Under the pieces are notes generated by a model. The model worked only from the letters and a program-made list of their open reading frames with translations, made no database searches and was not told the DNA's origin. A DNA stretch of 64,000 nucleotides from Bog-756 sp963841885 (GTDB lineage: Bacteria; Actinomycetota; Acidimicrobiia; Acidimicrobiales; RAAP-2), in assembly GCA_963841885.1 (NCBI GenBank), contig CAWJEK010000008.1, positions 205,155 to 269,154 of the forward strand, written 5' to 3'. The position numbers and the translations under genes are program-made. Every line of letters begins with the position of its first letter. Within the stretch, counting starts at the first letter, position 1. Positions 1 to 8,305 of the stretch are shown piece after piece.

Positions 1-326
1 GTCCCTCCCAGGTGGTGGTGACCGACGGGTCCGCCGGTGCCTTCGGGACCGACGGCACGTCGAAGTTCGCCGTGCCGGTCTTCCCCGACGACGGTCCGGT
101 CGTCGACCGCACCGGAGCCGGTGACGCCTTCGCCGGCACCCTGGTGGCGGCCCTGGCCGCCGGACTCCCCCTGGAGCGGGCCATGGCCCGGGCGCCGGTC
201 AACTCCATGCGGGTCGTGCAGCAGGTCGGCTCCCAGGCCGGCCTGCTCGACGAGGCCACCTTGGAGCTGCTGCTGGCCTCAGCCACCCCGGAGAGCGCGG
301 TCCGGGAGCTCACGCCCGTCTCCTGA
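1..326 (+). CDS. PfkB/ribokinase-family carbohydrate kinase, C-terminal fragment
   Basis: The reading frame is already open at the window edge, so only about the last 107 residues are visible. The fragment carries the family signature DRTGAGDAFAG (about positions 102-137), in which the Asp of GAGDAF is the catalytic base that activates the sugar hydroxyl for phosphorylation by ATP. The following helix-rich tail (LVAALAAGLPLERAM) is typical of the ribokinase fold. The sugar substrate cannot be told from this part. It ends 54 bp before the next gene on the same strand. Confidence 0.85.
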   Translation, partial: PSQVVVTDGSAGAFGTDGTSKFAVPVFPDDGPVVDRTGAGDAFAGTLVAALAAGLPLERAMARAPVNSMRVVQQVGSQAGLLDEATLELLLASATPESAVRELTPVS

Positions 327-367
327 CCGGGGCGCCGGCGAGCGGCGGGCCACTGCGTCGTGCCCAC

Positions 368-373
368 TACGGT
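368..373 (+). promoter_or_regulatory. -10 box for leaderless yaaA transcript
   Basis: TACGGT lies 7 nt before the GTG at 381, with no Shine-Dalgarno sequence between. This matches the pattern seen before many genes here and is the reason for choosing the GTG at 381 over the GTG at 360. Confidence 0.5.
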
Positions 374-380
374 GCGGGCC

Positions 381-1130
381 GTGTCGCGCCCGCCCCTGCT
401 CCTGCTCCCTCCCTCCGAGGGGAAGTCCGGCGGCGGCCGCCCGCCCGGCCGACCCGACGGGTTCGCCGACGAGCTGGCCGGGCCGCGGTCCGCGGTGTTG
501 GCCGAACTCGGCCGGGTCGTCCGCCGGGGTGACACCGGGGTGCGTGAAGCGGTGTTGGGGGTCCGCGGCGAGCTGTTGGACCGCGCCGTGGCCGCCACGG
601 CCCGCCTGGTGGAGGGCACCGCGCCGGTGCTCCCCGCCTGGCGTCGCTATTCGGGCGTGGTGTGGGCTGGGCTCGACCCGGCGACCCTGTCCCCGGCCGA
701 CCGCCGCCGCATCCTCGTCCCGTCGGGCCTGTACGGGCTGACGACCGCCGCCGACCCGGTCGCCGACTACCGGTTGAAGCTCCTCGTGTCGCTCGGGCGC
801 CTCGGGCGCCTCTCCACCTACTGGCGGCCGGCGCTGACGGCCGCCGTGACGTCCCGGGCTCGAGGGCGCGTCGTCTTCGACCTGCTGCCGGCCGAGCACG
901 CCCACGCTCTGGACCTCGCCGCCCTGGCCGACGCCGGCCGGGTGGTGCGGGCCAGCTTCGTGGACGCCGATGGCCGGCGGGCCGTGGGTCACGAGGCGAA
1001 GGCGGCCAAGGGCCGGTTGGCGCGGGCCGTCCTGGACGGGGGGCTGGAGGCCGCCGACGGGTTCAGGTTCGGGGGTTGGCGGGCCCACCGGGACGGCGAC
1101 CAGGTGGTCGTCGTGGCTCCGCGGGGCTGA
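381..1130 (+). CDS. yaaA: YaaA-family (DUF328) peroxide-stress protein
   Basis: The protein opens with the family hallmark LLLLPPSEGK within its first 15 residues and later carries the conserved YSGVVWAGLD and SGLYGL segments. YaaA proteins bind DNA and limit intracellular free iron during peroxide stress in E. coli; transfer of that role to this actinobacterium is inference. With GTG 381 as start the product is 249 residues, normal for the family. An in-frame GTG at 360 would add seven residues with no family support and would place the -10 box inside the gene. Confidence 0.85.
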   Translation: MSRPPLLLLPPSEGKSGGGRPPGRPDGFADELAGPRSAVLAELGRVVRRGDTGVREAVLGVRGELLDRAVAATARLVEGTAPVLPAWRRYSGVVWAGLDPATLSPADRRRILVPSGLYGLTTAADPVADYRLKLLVSLGRLGRLSTYWRPALTAAVTSRARGRVVFDLLPAEHAHALDLAALADAGRVVRASFVDADGRRAVGHEAKAAKGRLARAVLDGGLEAADGFRFGGWRAHRDGDQVVVVAPRG

Positions 1131-1254
1131 CTTCCTGCGGATCCGGCTTGTTTACGGAATTCATATCTTCCGCTCACGAACGGCTTAGGGATGACCGGTC
1201 CAATGGTCGGGTGACGTCGTCACGAAGGTCGTGTCGGCCCGGAGGTAGGACGAG

Positions 1255-2937
1255 ATGAACGAGCACAGCCACGAGGAGCAGGACGGAGACGAGGGTGCGG
1301 CCGAGGACGCCTGGCGCGGCGACGCCGCCGACGTGCCGGTCGTCCCCGACGCGCCTACCGCGCCGCAGGCTCCGGTCGACCCGCCGCCGGCCGACCCCAC
1401 GGTGACCCAGCAGCATCCGCTTACCCAGCCGGTGCCGCACGTCCAGCCTCCGACCGAGGCGCCCTACCCGGGCCAGTCGGTCGTGGTGGCCGGGGACGAC
1501 CTCTTCCCCGCCGGTGCCCATCCGGCCCCGGGCGCTCCCTGGGCCCCGACCCCCGCACCCGGCACGTGGGGCGCGGTGCCTGCACCGGGCTGGGGCCCGA
1601 CCGGACCGGCACCCGCTCCGGCGCCGGGTGGATGGGGCGCCGGGGTGGGCGGCGGACAGCCGCCTACGACGTGGCCGCCCTCGCCCTACGGGTACTACCC
1701 GGCCCCGCCGGCCCCGCCGGCCAAGCCGCGTAGTCACAAGGGACAGGTGGCCGTGATCGCCAGCCTCGTCGCCGTCGTCGCACTGCTCCTCGGCGCCACC
1801 GTCGGGCACGCCACATGGCCGACCGACACCACCGCCGCCTCGGCCCAGAGCCCGTCCACCGGATCGGGCGGGAGCGGGGGAAGCAGCTTCCCGTTCGGCT
1901 CGGGCGAATCGGGCTCGGGCAGCTCCGGTGGCTCGGGTGGATCGACCACCGGCGCCGGCGCACCCGCCGACGTGAGTGCCGTGGCCGCCAAGATCTCGCC
2001 CGACCTGGTCGACATCAACACCAATCTCAGCTACGAGAGTGAGCAGGCGGCCGGCACCGGCATCGTCCTCACCTCCAACGGCGAGATCCTGACCAACAAC
2101 CACGTGATCGACGGTGCCACCAGCATCAGCGTCACCGACGTCGGGAACGGCCAGACCTACAAGGCCAACGTGGTCGGCTACGACCGGACCGGAGACGTGG
2201 CCGTGGTCCAGCTGGTCGGGGCCTCGGGTCTCAAGACCGCCACCATCGCCTCGGCCAAGGTGAGTGTCGGCGACGGGGTGGTCGGCGTGGGCAACGCAGG
2301 GGGGACGGGCGGGACGCCCAGTTCGGCCGGCGGCTCGGTCACCGCGCTCGGGCAGTCCATCACCGCCAGTGACAGCGGCGGTGGCAACTCGGAGAACCTG
2401 ACCGGTCTCCTCGAGACGAACTGCGACATCCAGCCCGGTGACTCGGGTGGGGCCCTGGTCGAGTCGGACGGCGACGTCGTCGGCATGGACACGGCCGCCT
2501 CCACCGACTCCACGCAGCTCGGCGGCGGAGCCCAGGCGTATGCCATCCCGATCGGCACCGCGCTCTCGATCGCCAAGAGCATCGAGGAGGGCAGGGCCAG
2601 CTCGACGATCCACATCGGTGCCACCGCATTCCTCGGGGTGCAGGTCCAGGACTCGTCGAGCAGCGGCTCCGGCTCGTTCCTGCCCGGTTCGAGCGGCACC
2701 GCCACGGTGGGCGCGGCGGTGGACGGCACCCTCACCGGCTCGCCCGGCGCCACCGCCGGCCTGACCCAGGGTGACGTCATCACCGCCCTCAACAACACCG
2801 CGGTGAACAACGCCTCCGACCTGTCGGCCGCCCTCGAGCCCTTCCATCCCGGCAATGTCATCCACCTCACGTGGACCGACCAGTCCGGGGCGTCCCACAC
2901 GGCATCGGTCACCCTGGCGGTCGGTCCCCCCGCCTGA
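1255..2937 (+). CDS. HtrA/DegP-like membrane serine protease with PDZ domain
   Basis: This 560-residue protein has a Pro/Gly-rich cytoplasmic N-terminus (about 1-160), one membrane helix (about 165-185), a Gly/Ser linker, a trypsin-like domain and a C-terminal PDZ domain (about 455-555). The triad is visible: His283 in LTNNHVIDG, Asp314 in RTGDVAVVQL and Ser397 in QPGDSGGALV. This is the layout of actinobacterial HtrA/PepD proteases, which degrade misfolded exported proteins on the outer face of the membrane. The ATG follows a GGAGGT ribosome site at good spacing. The gene is monocistronic and ends at a strong hairpin shared with the convergent gene. Confidence 0.92.
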   Translation: MNEHSHEEQDGDEGAAEDAWRGDAADVPVVPDAPTAPQAPVDPPPADPTVTQQHPLTQPVPHVQPPTEAPYPGQSVVVAGDDLFPAGAHPAPGAPWAPTPAPGTWGAVPAPGWGPTGPAPAPAPGGWGAGVGGGQPPTTWPPSPYGYYPAPPAPPAKPRSHKGQVAVIASLVAVVALLLGATVGHATWPTDTTAASAQSPSTGSGGSGGSSFPFGSGESGSGSSGGSGGSTTGAGAPADVSAVAAKISPDLVDINTNLSYESEQAAGTGIVLTSNGEILTNNHVIDGATSISVTDVGNGQTYKANVVGYDRTGDVAVVQLVGASGLKTATIASAKVSVGDGVVGVGNAGGTGGTPSSAGGSVTALGQSITASDSGGGNSENLTGLLETNCDIQPGDSGGALVESDGDVVGMDTAASTDSTQLGGGAQAYAIPIGTALSIAKSIEEGRASSTIHIGATAFLGVQVQDSSSSGSGSFLPGSSGTATVGAAVDGTLTGSPGATAGLTQGDVITALNNTAVNNASDLSAALEPFHPGNVIHLTWTDQSGASHTASVTLAVGPPA

Positions 2938-2985
2938 CCGTCCCCACCCGGGCGGCCGGACCCTCAGCCGACCGCCCTACCCCGG

Positions 2986-3030
2986 CCCGACGCCCGGTGA
3001 GCCAGCTGCCCTTGGCCACCGGGCGTCGGG
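2986..3030. terminator. Strong hairpin between convergent genes
   Basis: A perfect 14-bp inverted repeat (2986-2999 with 3017-3030, CCCGACGCCCGGTG and its complement) encloses a 17-nt loop, and the stem extends by one more G-C pair. It lies just after the htrA-like stop and just beyond the stop of the opposing SnoaL gene. It lacks a T tract, as is common for actinobacterial hairpin terminators, and probably serves both strands. Confidence 0.6.
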
Positions 3031-3054
3031 CTGCCCGGTCGGCCACCGGTCGGA

Positions 3055-3579
3055 TCAGGCGAGGATCCTGGGCCAGCCGGTTCCGGCGGGGGAGACGAAC
3101 ATCGTGGTCAGGGTCATCGACCGGTGGAGCCAGATGCCGTCGACCCGGGCGTAGGCGTCATCCTCGTATCCGCTCATCCACAGCGACGTACCGTCCGGCC
3201 GGGTGCAGGGGCTGAGCAGCTCCCACCGACCCGTGGCGTGATCTCCCTCCACGCGGATCCGCGGTCTCAGGAAGAGATGCCTGGAGAACACCAGGGTGGG
3301 TGATGCCAGCCGGGCGGCGATCGCCTCGCGGCCACGGGCCACGCCCAGGCCCGGCCCGCCGTCCCAGACCCCGTCCTCGGTGAAGAGGGCGGCGGCCCGA
3401 CCGGCCAGGTCGACGAGCAGATCGGTGCCGACCACCGCCCCGCGCGAGAACCGTGCGTCGACCAGATGGCCGTACCGGGCCTTCAGGTCGTGGATCGCCA
3501 GCACGGACTCCGCCACGTCGAGCCGTCGCTCGAGTCGCTCCACCCGTCGGGTCAGGTCCCCTGGAGTGTCCCCGGTCAC
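3055..3579 (-). CDS. SnoaL-like (NTF2-fold) protein
   Basis: This 174-residue protein begins with a short charged coiled segment (RRVERLERRLDVAESVLAIHDL) followed by an NTF2-like domain with the usual LFTEDGVWDGG strand and the terminal ARVDGIWLHRSMTL strand. The SnoaL_4-type family includes cyclases, dehydratases and many proteins of unknown role, so no reaction can be assigned. Its GTG start overlaps the stop of the upstream methyltransferase by four bases (GTGA), so the two are cotranscribed and probably translationally coupled. Confidence 0.8.
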   Translation of the reverse strand: MTGDTPGDLTRRVERLERRLDVAESVLAIHDLKARYGHLVDARFSRGAVVGTDLLVDLAGRAAALFTEDGVWDGGPGLGVARGREAIAARLASPTLVFSRHLFLRPRIRVEGDHATGRWELLSPCTRPDGTSLWMSGYEDDAYARVDGIWLHRSMTLTTMFVSPAGTGWPRILA

Positions 3580-4190
3580 GGTCGCACCGCCACGGCACGG
3601 GTCAGGTACGACCAGGCCTTCGGGCCGGCCCCGTAACCCTGGTCGATCTCCTCGAGGACGAAGCCGGCATCACCGGCCAGCGCCACGGGGTCCCGGGTGA
3701 GGTGACAGCCGTCCGCCATCCGCCGTTGGAGGGGTTCGACCCGGCGCTGGAACGCCCGCACCCTGGGGTCCGGTGCCAGGCCGTGCTCGAGGAAGTGGAA
3801 CCGACCACCGGGTCGCAGCACCCGGTGGATCTCCGAAAGGGCGACGTCGACGTCGGGGATGGTGCAGAGTGCGAACGTGCACAGGGCGGCATCGCAGCTG
3901 GCGTCGGCCAGCGGCAAGGACTGTCCGTCGAGCCCGACCTGACGCACCGGGACCACCGCCACCCCGAGCCGCTTCCGCGCCAGCCGGAACGCGGTGGCCG
4001 ACGGTTCCACCGCCAACACCTCCTCCACCTCCCGGGGGTAGTGGGGGACATTGAATCCGGAGCCGAAGCCGATCTCGACGACACGCCCCCGGAGTCCTTC
4101 CGTCGTCTCCGCCCGGAGTCGGGCCAGGCCCTTCGCCCCGCAGGTCAACGCCACCAGTCGGGGGACGACCTGCTCGCGGTAGAACGGCAC
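3576..4190 (-). CDS. Class I SAM-dependent methyltransferase
   Basis: The 204-residue product has the SAM-binding motif I VVEIGFGSGFNVPHYP near residue 36, an acidic loop after it (LAVEPS), and the later motifs DAALCTFALCTIPDV and HRVLRPGGRFHFLEH typical of Methyltransf_11. These enzymes methylate small molecules, lipids or quinones; the substrate here is unknown. The GTG start sits 7 nt after a TACCCT box (4198-4203), suggesting a leaderless message. It heads a two-gene unit with the SnoaL-like protein. Confidence 0.87.
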   Translation of the reverse strand: MPFYREQVVPRLVALTCGAKGLARLRAETTEGLRGRVVEIGFGSGFNVPHYPREVEEVLAVEPSATAFRLARKRLGVAVVPVRQVGLDGQSLPLADASCDAALCTFALCTIPDVDVALSEIHRVLRPGGRFHFLEHGLAPDPRVRAFQRRVEPLQRRMADGCHLTRDPVALAGDAGFVLEEIDQGYGAGPKAWSYLTRAVAVRP

Positions 4191-4197
4191 GGCGCCC

Positions 4198-4203
4198 AGG
4201 GTA
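4198..4203 (-). promoter_or_regulatory. -10 box for leaderless methyltransferase transcript
   Basis: On the minus strand TACCCT is followed after 7 nt by the GTG start at 4190, with no ribosome site. Confidence 0.45.
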
Positions 4204-4326
4204 GCGAGCGGGTGACGGGACGACGGGCCCCACCCCCACCGATGTTGTCATACACTCTGCCAGAACAGGTCCGATACGGAGGAGCGCCCACCAGGCGCCG
4301 AGGACGGCGGACGAGGAGTGGTCGAC

Positions 4327-5163
4327 ATGCAGGTAGTGATCCTGGGCAGCGGCAGTCCGCTGCCGTCCCCCGACCGGGCCGGTCCCTCCACCCTGGTGCG
4401 CACGTCGGCCGGTGACCTCCTGTTCGACGCCGGCCGCGGTGTCCTCCTCCGGTCGGCCGGTGCCTTTTCGGGGCCGGGTGCGTTCCGGGCCGTCTTCCTG
4501 ACCCACCTCCACAGCGACCACGTCACCGACCTCAACGACGTGATCACCACCCGGTGGGCGACCTCCTTCGTCCCGAACCCCCTCACCGTCTACGGGCCTG
4601 TCGGCACCGCGGCCCTGGTGGCGGCGACCGAAGCCATGCTCGAGACCGACATCGGCTACCGCCTGGCCCACCACGAGGACCTGACCTGGCGCCCGGACAC
4701 GGCGGCGACCGACGTGGCGCGGGGCGTGGTCCTCGAGGAGGGCGACGTCCGGGTCACGGCCGAGCCGACCGACCATGCCCCGGTCCACCCCACCCTGGGG
4801 TACCGGGTCGACGACGGCGACCGGTCGGTGGTCATCGCCGGCGACACGGTGCCCTGCGAGGGGCTCGACCGGCTGTGTGCCGGTGCCGACACGCTGGTGC
4901 ACACGGTGGTCCGCCGCGACCAGATCGAGGCGATCGGACTGCCCCGCCTGCTCGATGTCCTCGACTACCACTCGTCGGTGCAGGATGCCGCCCGGACGGC
5001 CGCCCGTGCCGGGATCGGCACCCTGGTCCTGACCCACATGGTGCCACCCGTGCAGCCCGGCGCCGAGCAGGAGTGGATCGATCTGGCGCTCGGCGAATTC
5101 GACGGGACGGTCGTCCTGTCCGAGGACCTGACGACCATCGAGGTCGGCCCGGTCGTTCAGTAG
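4327..5163 (+). CDS. Metallo-beta-lactamase-fold hydrolase (RNase Z/arylsulfatase-like)
   Basis: This 278-residue protein starts with VVILGSGSPLPSPDRAGPS, like RNase Z and related MBL enzymes, and carries the metal motif THLHSDHVTDLND near residue 60. Further metal ligands are expected in TDHAPVHPTLGYR, IAGDT and VLTHM. It lacks a clear RNase Z exosite arm, so a small-molecule hydrolase is as likely as a tRNA 3' processing enzyme. GTG 4318 is also in frame, but a GAGGAG site (4313-4318) is correctly spaced for the ATG at 4327. Confidence 0.85.
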   Translation: MQVVILGSGSPLPSPDRAGPSTLVRTSAGDLLFDAGRGVLLRSAGAFSGPGAFRAVFLTHLHSDHVTDLNDVITTRWATSFVPNPLTVYGPVGTAALVAATEAMLETDIGYRLAHHEDLTWRPDTAATDVARGVVLEEGDVRVTAEPTDHAPVHPTLGYRVDDGDRSVVIAGDTVPCEGLDRLCAGADTLVHTVVRRDQIEAIGLPRLLDVLDYHSSVQDAARTAARAGIGTLVLTHMVPPVQPGAEQEWIDLALGEFDGTVVLSEDLTTIEVGPVVQ

Positions 5164-5184
5164 GCTGCGCCCGGTGACACGACG

Positions 5185-5553
5185 ATGAGCCAGGAGAGTG
5201 GTGGCCCCGAAGTGACGGAGGATTCGGAGCCCGACGTCCGCTTCACGTACGCCAACGAGCGGACCTTCCTGGCCTGGAACCGGACGGCCCTGGCGCTGAT
5301 CGCCACCGGTGTCGCCGCTACCCAGCTGCTCCCCGAGTTCCACATCGACGGCGGCCGCCGCATCCTCGGAGTCCCCCTGATCGCCCTCGGCGCGCTGGTG
5401 GCGGTCACCAGCTTCCGTCAGTGGCGGCTCAACGAACGGGCGATGCGCCAGCGGCGTCCGCTGCCGCAGTCCCACATGTCGCTGATCCTCTCCGTGGGGA
5501 TCGCCGTCATCGCACTCATCTCCATCGTGCTGGTATTCGTGGGGACCAAGTAG
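5185..5553 (+). CDS. DUF202 (YidH-like) membrane protein
   Basis: The 122-residue product contains the DUF202 signature FTYANERTFLAWNRTALALIATG followed by three predicted membrane helices (about 35-55, 61-80 and 100-120). The family is widespread and its function is unknown. A second, divergent member follows 11 bp downstream, so the two are probably partners in one complex. The gene lies 21 bp after the hydrolase stop and may share its transcript, although a TAGGCT box overlaps the hydrolase stop codon. Confidence 0.85.
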   Translation: MSQESGGPEVTEDSEPDVRFTYANERTFLAWNRTALALIATGVAATQLLPEFHIDGGRRILGVPLIALGALVAVTSFRQWRLNERAMRQRRPLPQSHMSLILSVGIAVIALISIVLVFVGTK

Positions 5554-5564
5554 GTCGGGCCGGG

Positions 5565-5921
5565 GTGGGGGACGAACGCCCTTCCGGCGAACCCGAGATC
5601 GGTGCCCTGGCCGGGGACGAGGGTCTCGCCCCCGAGCGCACCCAGCTGGCCTGGGGTCGGACCGGACTCGCCCTCCTCGTGGCGATGGGGGTGCTGGCCC
5701 GCAAGGTGTGGTCGCTCAGTGGACCCGTCGAGATCACCGCCATCGTCCTGGTGGGTGTCGGTGGCCTCATCTGGTTGGTGGGCATGCGGCAGTCGCGCGA
5801 CCTGCACCTGGACATGGAGCCCCACGGGCTCGGCGGTCTCCGGGCCTTCGGCCTGGTGACGGTCGGCACCGTCGTCTTCGCCGCCGGTGGCCTGGCCTTC
5901 GCCCTCGCCGTGAACCACTGA
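5565..5921 (+). CDS. Second DUF202 membrane protein
   Basis: This 118-residue protein repeats the DUF202 theme (LAPERTQLAWGRTGLALL) with three membrane helices, but it is only distantly similar to the member just upstream. I chose the GTG at 5565, which puts the family motif about 22 residues in and leaves an 11-bp gap to the preceding stop; the open frame extends further back only by overlapping the first gene out of phase. The function is unknown. Tandem DUF202 pairs are common in actinobacteria. Confidence 0.8.
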   Translation: MGDERPSGEPEIGALAGDEGLAPERTQLAWGRTGLALLVAMGVLARKVWSLSGPVEITAIVLVGVGGLIWLVGMRQSRDLHLDMEPHGLGGLRAFGLVTVGTVVFAAGGLAFALAVNH

Positions 5922-5998
5922 CGGCCGGCGACCTCGGGCCGTTCTCCTCTAGGAAGCGGTGGCCGGCCCGCCCACCATGGTGTCAGGAGGTGGACATC

Positions 5999-6538
5999 AT
6001 GAAGACGGTGGTGATCTTCGAGTCGGTCTACGGCAACACGGAGCTGGTGGCGAAGGAGCTGGTCACGGTGGCACGGCAGCACGGGGACGCCGACATGGTC
6101 CGGGCCGAGGAAGCGGACCGCGGGACGCTCGAAGGAGCGGATCTGGTGCTGGTCGGCGGACCCACCCACCTGCACGGCATGTCCACCCGGGCGTCCCGCC
6201 AGAGCGGACTCCCGGCGCCATCGGGCGATGTCGGCGACCACCAACCCGGGCCCGACGTGCCCGGGCCGGGGTTGCGCGACTGGTTCCGGACGGTGGGACG
6301 TGTCGAGGGGACGTCGGCGGCGGCCTTCGACACCCGGCTGGACGGACCGGAGCTGGTGACCGGTAGGGCCTCCATGGGCATCGCCCGGCGGCTCCACCAC
6401 TTCGGCTTCACGGAGGTCGCGGCGCCGCGCAGTTTCCTGGTGACCCGGGACAACGAGCTCGTGGCCGGCGAGGCCGAGCGTGCCCGGCAGTGGGCGGAGT
6501 CGGTGTTCGGTTCCCTCCTGGCCGACGTGGTGGGCTGA
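5999..6538 (+). CDS. Flavodoxin-domain protein
   Basis: The N-terminus VVIFESVYGNTELVAKEL is the FMN phosphate-binding loop of flavodoxin-like proteins, and LVLVGGPTHLHGMS (about residues 49-62) is the second FMN loop. At 179 residues it is the size of a free-standing flavodoxin-like electron carrier or quinone/oxygen reductase. A strong AGGAGG site (5986-5991) lies just before the ATG. No dedicated partner is adjacent, so its electron donor and acceptor are unknown. Confidence 0.85.
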   Translation: MKTVVIFESVYGNTELVAKELVTVARQHGDADMVRAEEADRGTLEGADLVLVGGPTHLHGMSTRASRQSGLPAPSGDVGDHQPGPDVPGPGLRDWFRTVGRVEGTSAAAFDTRLDGPELVTGRASMGIARRLHHFGFTEVAAPRSFLVTRDNELVAGEAERARQWAESVFGSLLADVVG

Positions 6539-6625
6539 CCGCCGCTCTCCTCGCCGTCGCCCCCTCCCGGCGCGCTACCGTCGGGCGCGGGCCCCGTCCG
6601 GGTGCCCGTCGGACGGGGGACGTCA

Positions 6626-7066
6626 ATGATCGAACGCGTGGTCGAACAGTGGCACCGCCACCTCCGGGGCGACTTACCCGGAGGTCTGGACGTCCTCTTG
6701 GACGACGATGTCGTGTTCTACTCGCCGATCGTCTTCACGCCGCAGGTGGGCAAGGCCGTCACCAAGCTCTACCTCCGAGCGGCGGCGGTGGCCCTCCCGG
6801 GGGAGGTGCCCGAAGAAAAGGCTCCGGGCGGACCGGGCGCGGGAGGGGGTTTCCGCTACACGAAGCAGGTCCTGTCCGGCGACACCGCGGTCCTGGAGTT
6901 CGAGACCTCGGTCGACGGGAGGTACGTGAACGGCGTGGACATCATCCGATGCAACGACAGTGGGCGGATCGTGGAGTTCCGGGTCATGATCCGGCCGCTG
7001 CAGGCCGTCGAGGCGGTGCACCGTCAGATGGCCCGGACGTTGGAGGCCATGTCTACCGGGGACTGA
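6626..7066 (+). CDS. NTF2-like (SnoaL/DUF4440-type) protein
   Basis: The 146-residue protein begins MIERVVEQWHRHLRGD and shows the strands VLLDDDVVFYSPIVFTP and VDIIRCNDSGRIVEFRVMIRPLQAV expected of a cone-shaped NTF2 fold. No catalytic residues can be assigned. The ATG at 6626 is preferred because the upstream in-frame GTG (6602) would add eight unrelated residues. A TACCGT box near 6574 may be its promoter. Confidence 0.75.
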   Translation: MIERVVEQWHRHLRGDLPGGLDVLLDDDVVFYSPIVFTPQVGKAVTKLYLRAAAVALPGEVPEEKAPGGPGAGGGFRYTKQVLSGDTAVLEFETSVDGRYVNGVDIIRCNDSGRIVEFRVMIRPLQAVEAVHRQMARTLEAMSTGD

Positions 7067-7103
7067 CCGATCGGGGCGAGCGGCTATCGGGCCGACGCGG
7101 TCC

Positions 7104-7109
7104 TACACT
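7104..7109 (+). promoter_or_regulatory. -10 box for leaderless transcript
   Basis: TACACT is followed by exactly 6 nt and then the GTG start of the DUF2510 gene, with no Shine-Dalgarno sequence. Confidence 0.55.
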
Positions 7110-7115
7110 TCGGTC

Positions 7116-7472
7116 GTGCAGTTCTATGGCAATGGGGGTAACTCCTGGGTCGCCATCGTGGCGGTCCTGGCCGTCCTGGCCGTCAGGATGGTCTCGACCC
7201 AGCGACGCCGCCAGGGCGGCCGTCCCGGGGGCCCCGGCCCCTGGCCCGGCTCCGCACGTGGCTTCGCCTCGTCCACCCCTCCCTCGCCGGACCGGTCCGC
7301 CGGCCAACCGCAGGCGGCCCCGGGATTCACCGGCACCGCGGCCGGGTGGTTCGTCGATCCCTTCGCGCGCCACGAGCAGCGCTACTGGTCGGGCACGGCA
7401 TGGACCGAGCACGTCCTCGACGGGGGGGCACCGTCGCTCGACCCACCGCCTCCGCCGAGACCCGACCGCTGA
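7116..7472 (+). CDS. Small membrane protein with C-terminal DUF2510 domain
   Basis: This 118-residue protein has one N-terminal membrane helix (WVAIVAVLAVLAVRMV), a Pro/Gly-rich linker and a C-terminal DUF2510 unit (AGWFVDPFARHEQRYWSGTAWTEHV), a short Trp-rich module almost confined to actinobacteria. Its role is unknown; the module may act in protein interaction at the membrane. It converges on the next gene with a 6-bp gap between stops. Confidence 0.8.
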   Translation: MQFYGNGGNSWVAIVAVLAVLAVRMVSTQRRRQGGRPGGPGPWPGSARGFASSTPPSPDRSAGQPQAAPGFTGTAAGWFVDPFARHEQRYWSGTAWTEHVLDGGAPSLDPPPPPRPDR

Positions 7473-7478
7473 GGCCGG

Positions 7479-8156
7479 TCAGGAGAGCAGCACGTACACG
7501 CTGCCGGCGATGAGCCAGACGCCGATGATTCCGGACAGCCCGACGATGACCTGGTCGGTGTGGCCCGTGATCCACGCCCGCACCCGGCCCAGCAGCTCCT
7601 TGGTCGGCTCCGGCCGCACCCATGCATAGACCTCGGCGGCGAGGTAGGTCGCCGTCGACAACAGGCAGAACAGGATGAGGGCGAGCGAACTCTCGAAGGA
7701 GTTCAGCTCGGCGTCGACGATGATCGCCACCCCGGCCGCCACCAGGCCCCACGGCTGGACCAGTGGACCGAGGACGAAAGCGAACCAGGTCGACATGTTG
7801 TCCACGCCGGACTGCCACTTCGGCGGATCCTTGGGCTTCTTCGGTGCGCCCATGCGGCGGCCGCGCCGCACGGCGATGAGAAGGAGCCCGGTGCCGATGA
7901 GGATCTTGACGGCCAGGGCGGCGGTGGACGGTGCGGTGTTCGGCCGGGGCGGCTGGTCCTGGGTGGCGGCGAGGGTGATGGCCACCACGACCGCCAACGA
8001 GAGGATCCACCCACTGATGAAGGAGGCGGCCTTGGTGACCCCGCGCTCCGACGCCAGAACCAAGGCGAAGGCGGTGAAGGGAATGGGTTCGAAGGTGATG
8101 CCCAGGGCGATGACGACGAGGTTGAGGACGAGCATCAGCCCTGTCCGCCGGCCCAT
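7479..8156 (-). CDS. GAP-family (Sap-like) polytopic membrane protein
   Basis: The 225-residue product has about six hydrophobic helices and the GAP/Sap family features: an N-terminal EPIPFTAFALVLASERG helix, SFISGWILSLAVVV, and a central loop containing GAPKKPKDPPKW. Mycobacterial relatives (Sap) take part in export of sulfolipids and glycopeptidolipids; here only a lipid- or small-molecule-transport role can be suggested. I chose the ATG at 8156, which begins the first helix; the frame extends upstream but without recognisable sequence. Confidence 0.8.
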   Translation of the reverse strand: MGRRTGLMLVLNLVVIALGITFEPIPFTAFALVLASERGVTKAASFISGWILSLAVVVAITLAATQDQPPRPNTAPSTAALAVKILIGTGLLLIAVRRGRRMGAPKKPKDPPKWQSGVDNMSTWFAFVLGPLVQPWGLVAAGVAIIVDAELNSFESSLALILFCLLSTATYLAAEVYAWVRPEPTKELLGRVRAWITGHTDQVIVGLSGIIGVWLIAGSVYVLLS

Positions 8157-8293
8157 CGGAGTGTGGTCATCGCTCCCGCCTGTCGTCCGATGTCCGGTGA
8201 GGTTAGACGTCGACGGGCGGCGGAACCCCTGACCGGGAGCGCAAGCGGAGCCGGGCCGACGGGAGGACCGTGCCGACGGGACGGCGGTGGGGT

Positions 8294-8299
8294 TACGGT
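8294..8299 (+). promoter_or_regulatory. -10 box for leaderless SRPBCC transcript
   Basis: TACGGT is followed by 6 nt and the ATG at 8306, with no ribosome site. Confidence 0.55.
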
Positions 8300-8305
8300 G
8301 GCGCA

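Noticed and set aside
360..380. GTG at 360 as the yaaA start
   Set aside because: The family N-terminus begins at the GTG at 381, and a TACGGT box at 368-373 would lie inside the gene if translation began at 360.
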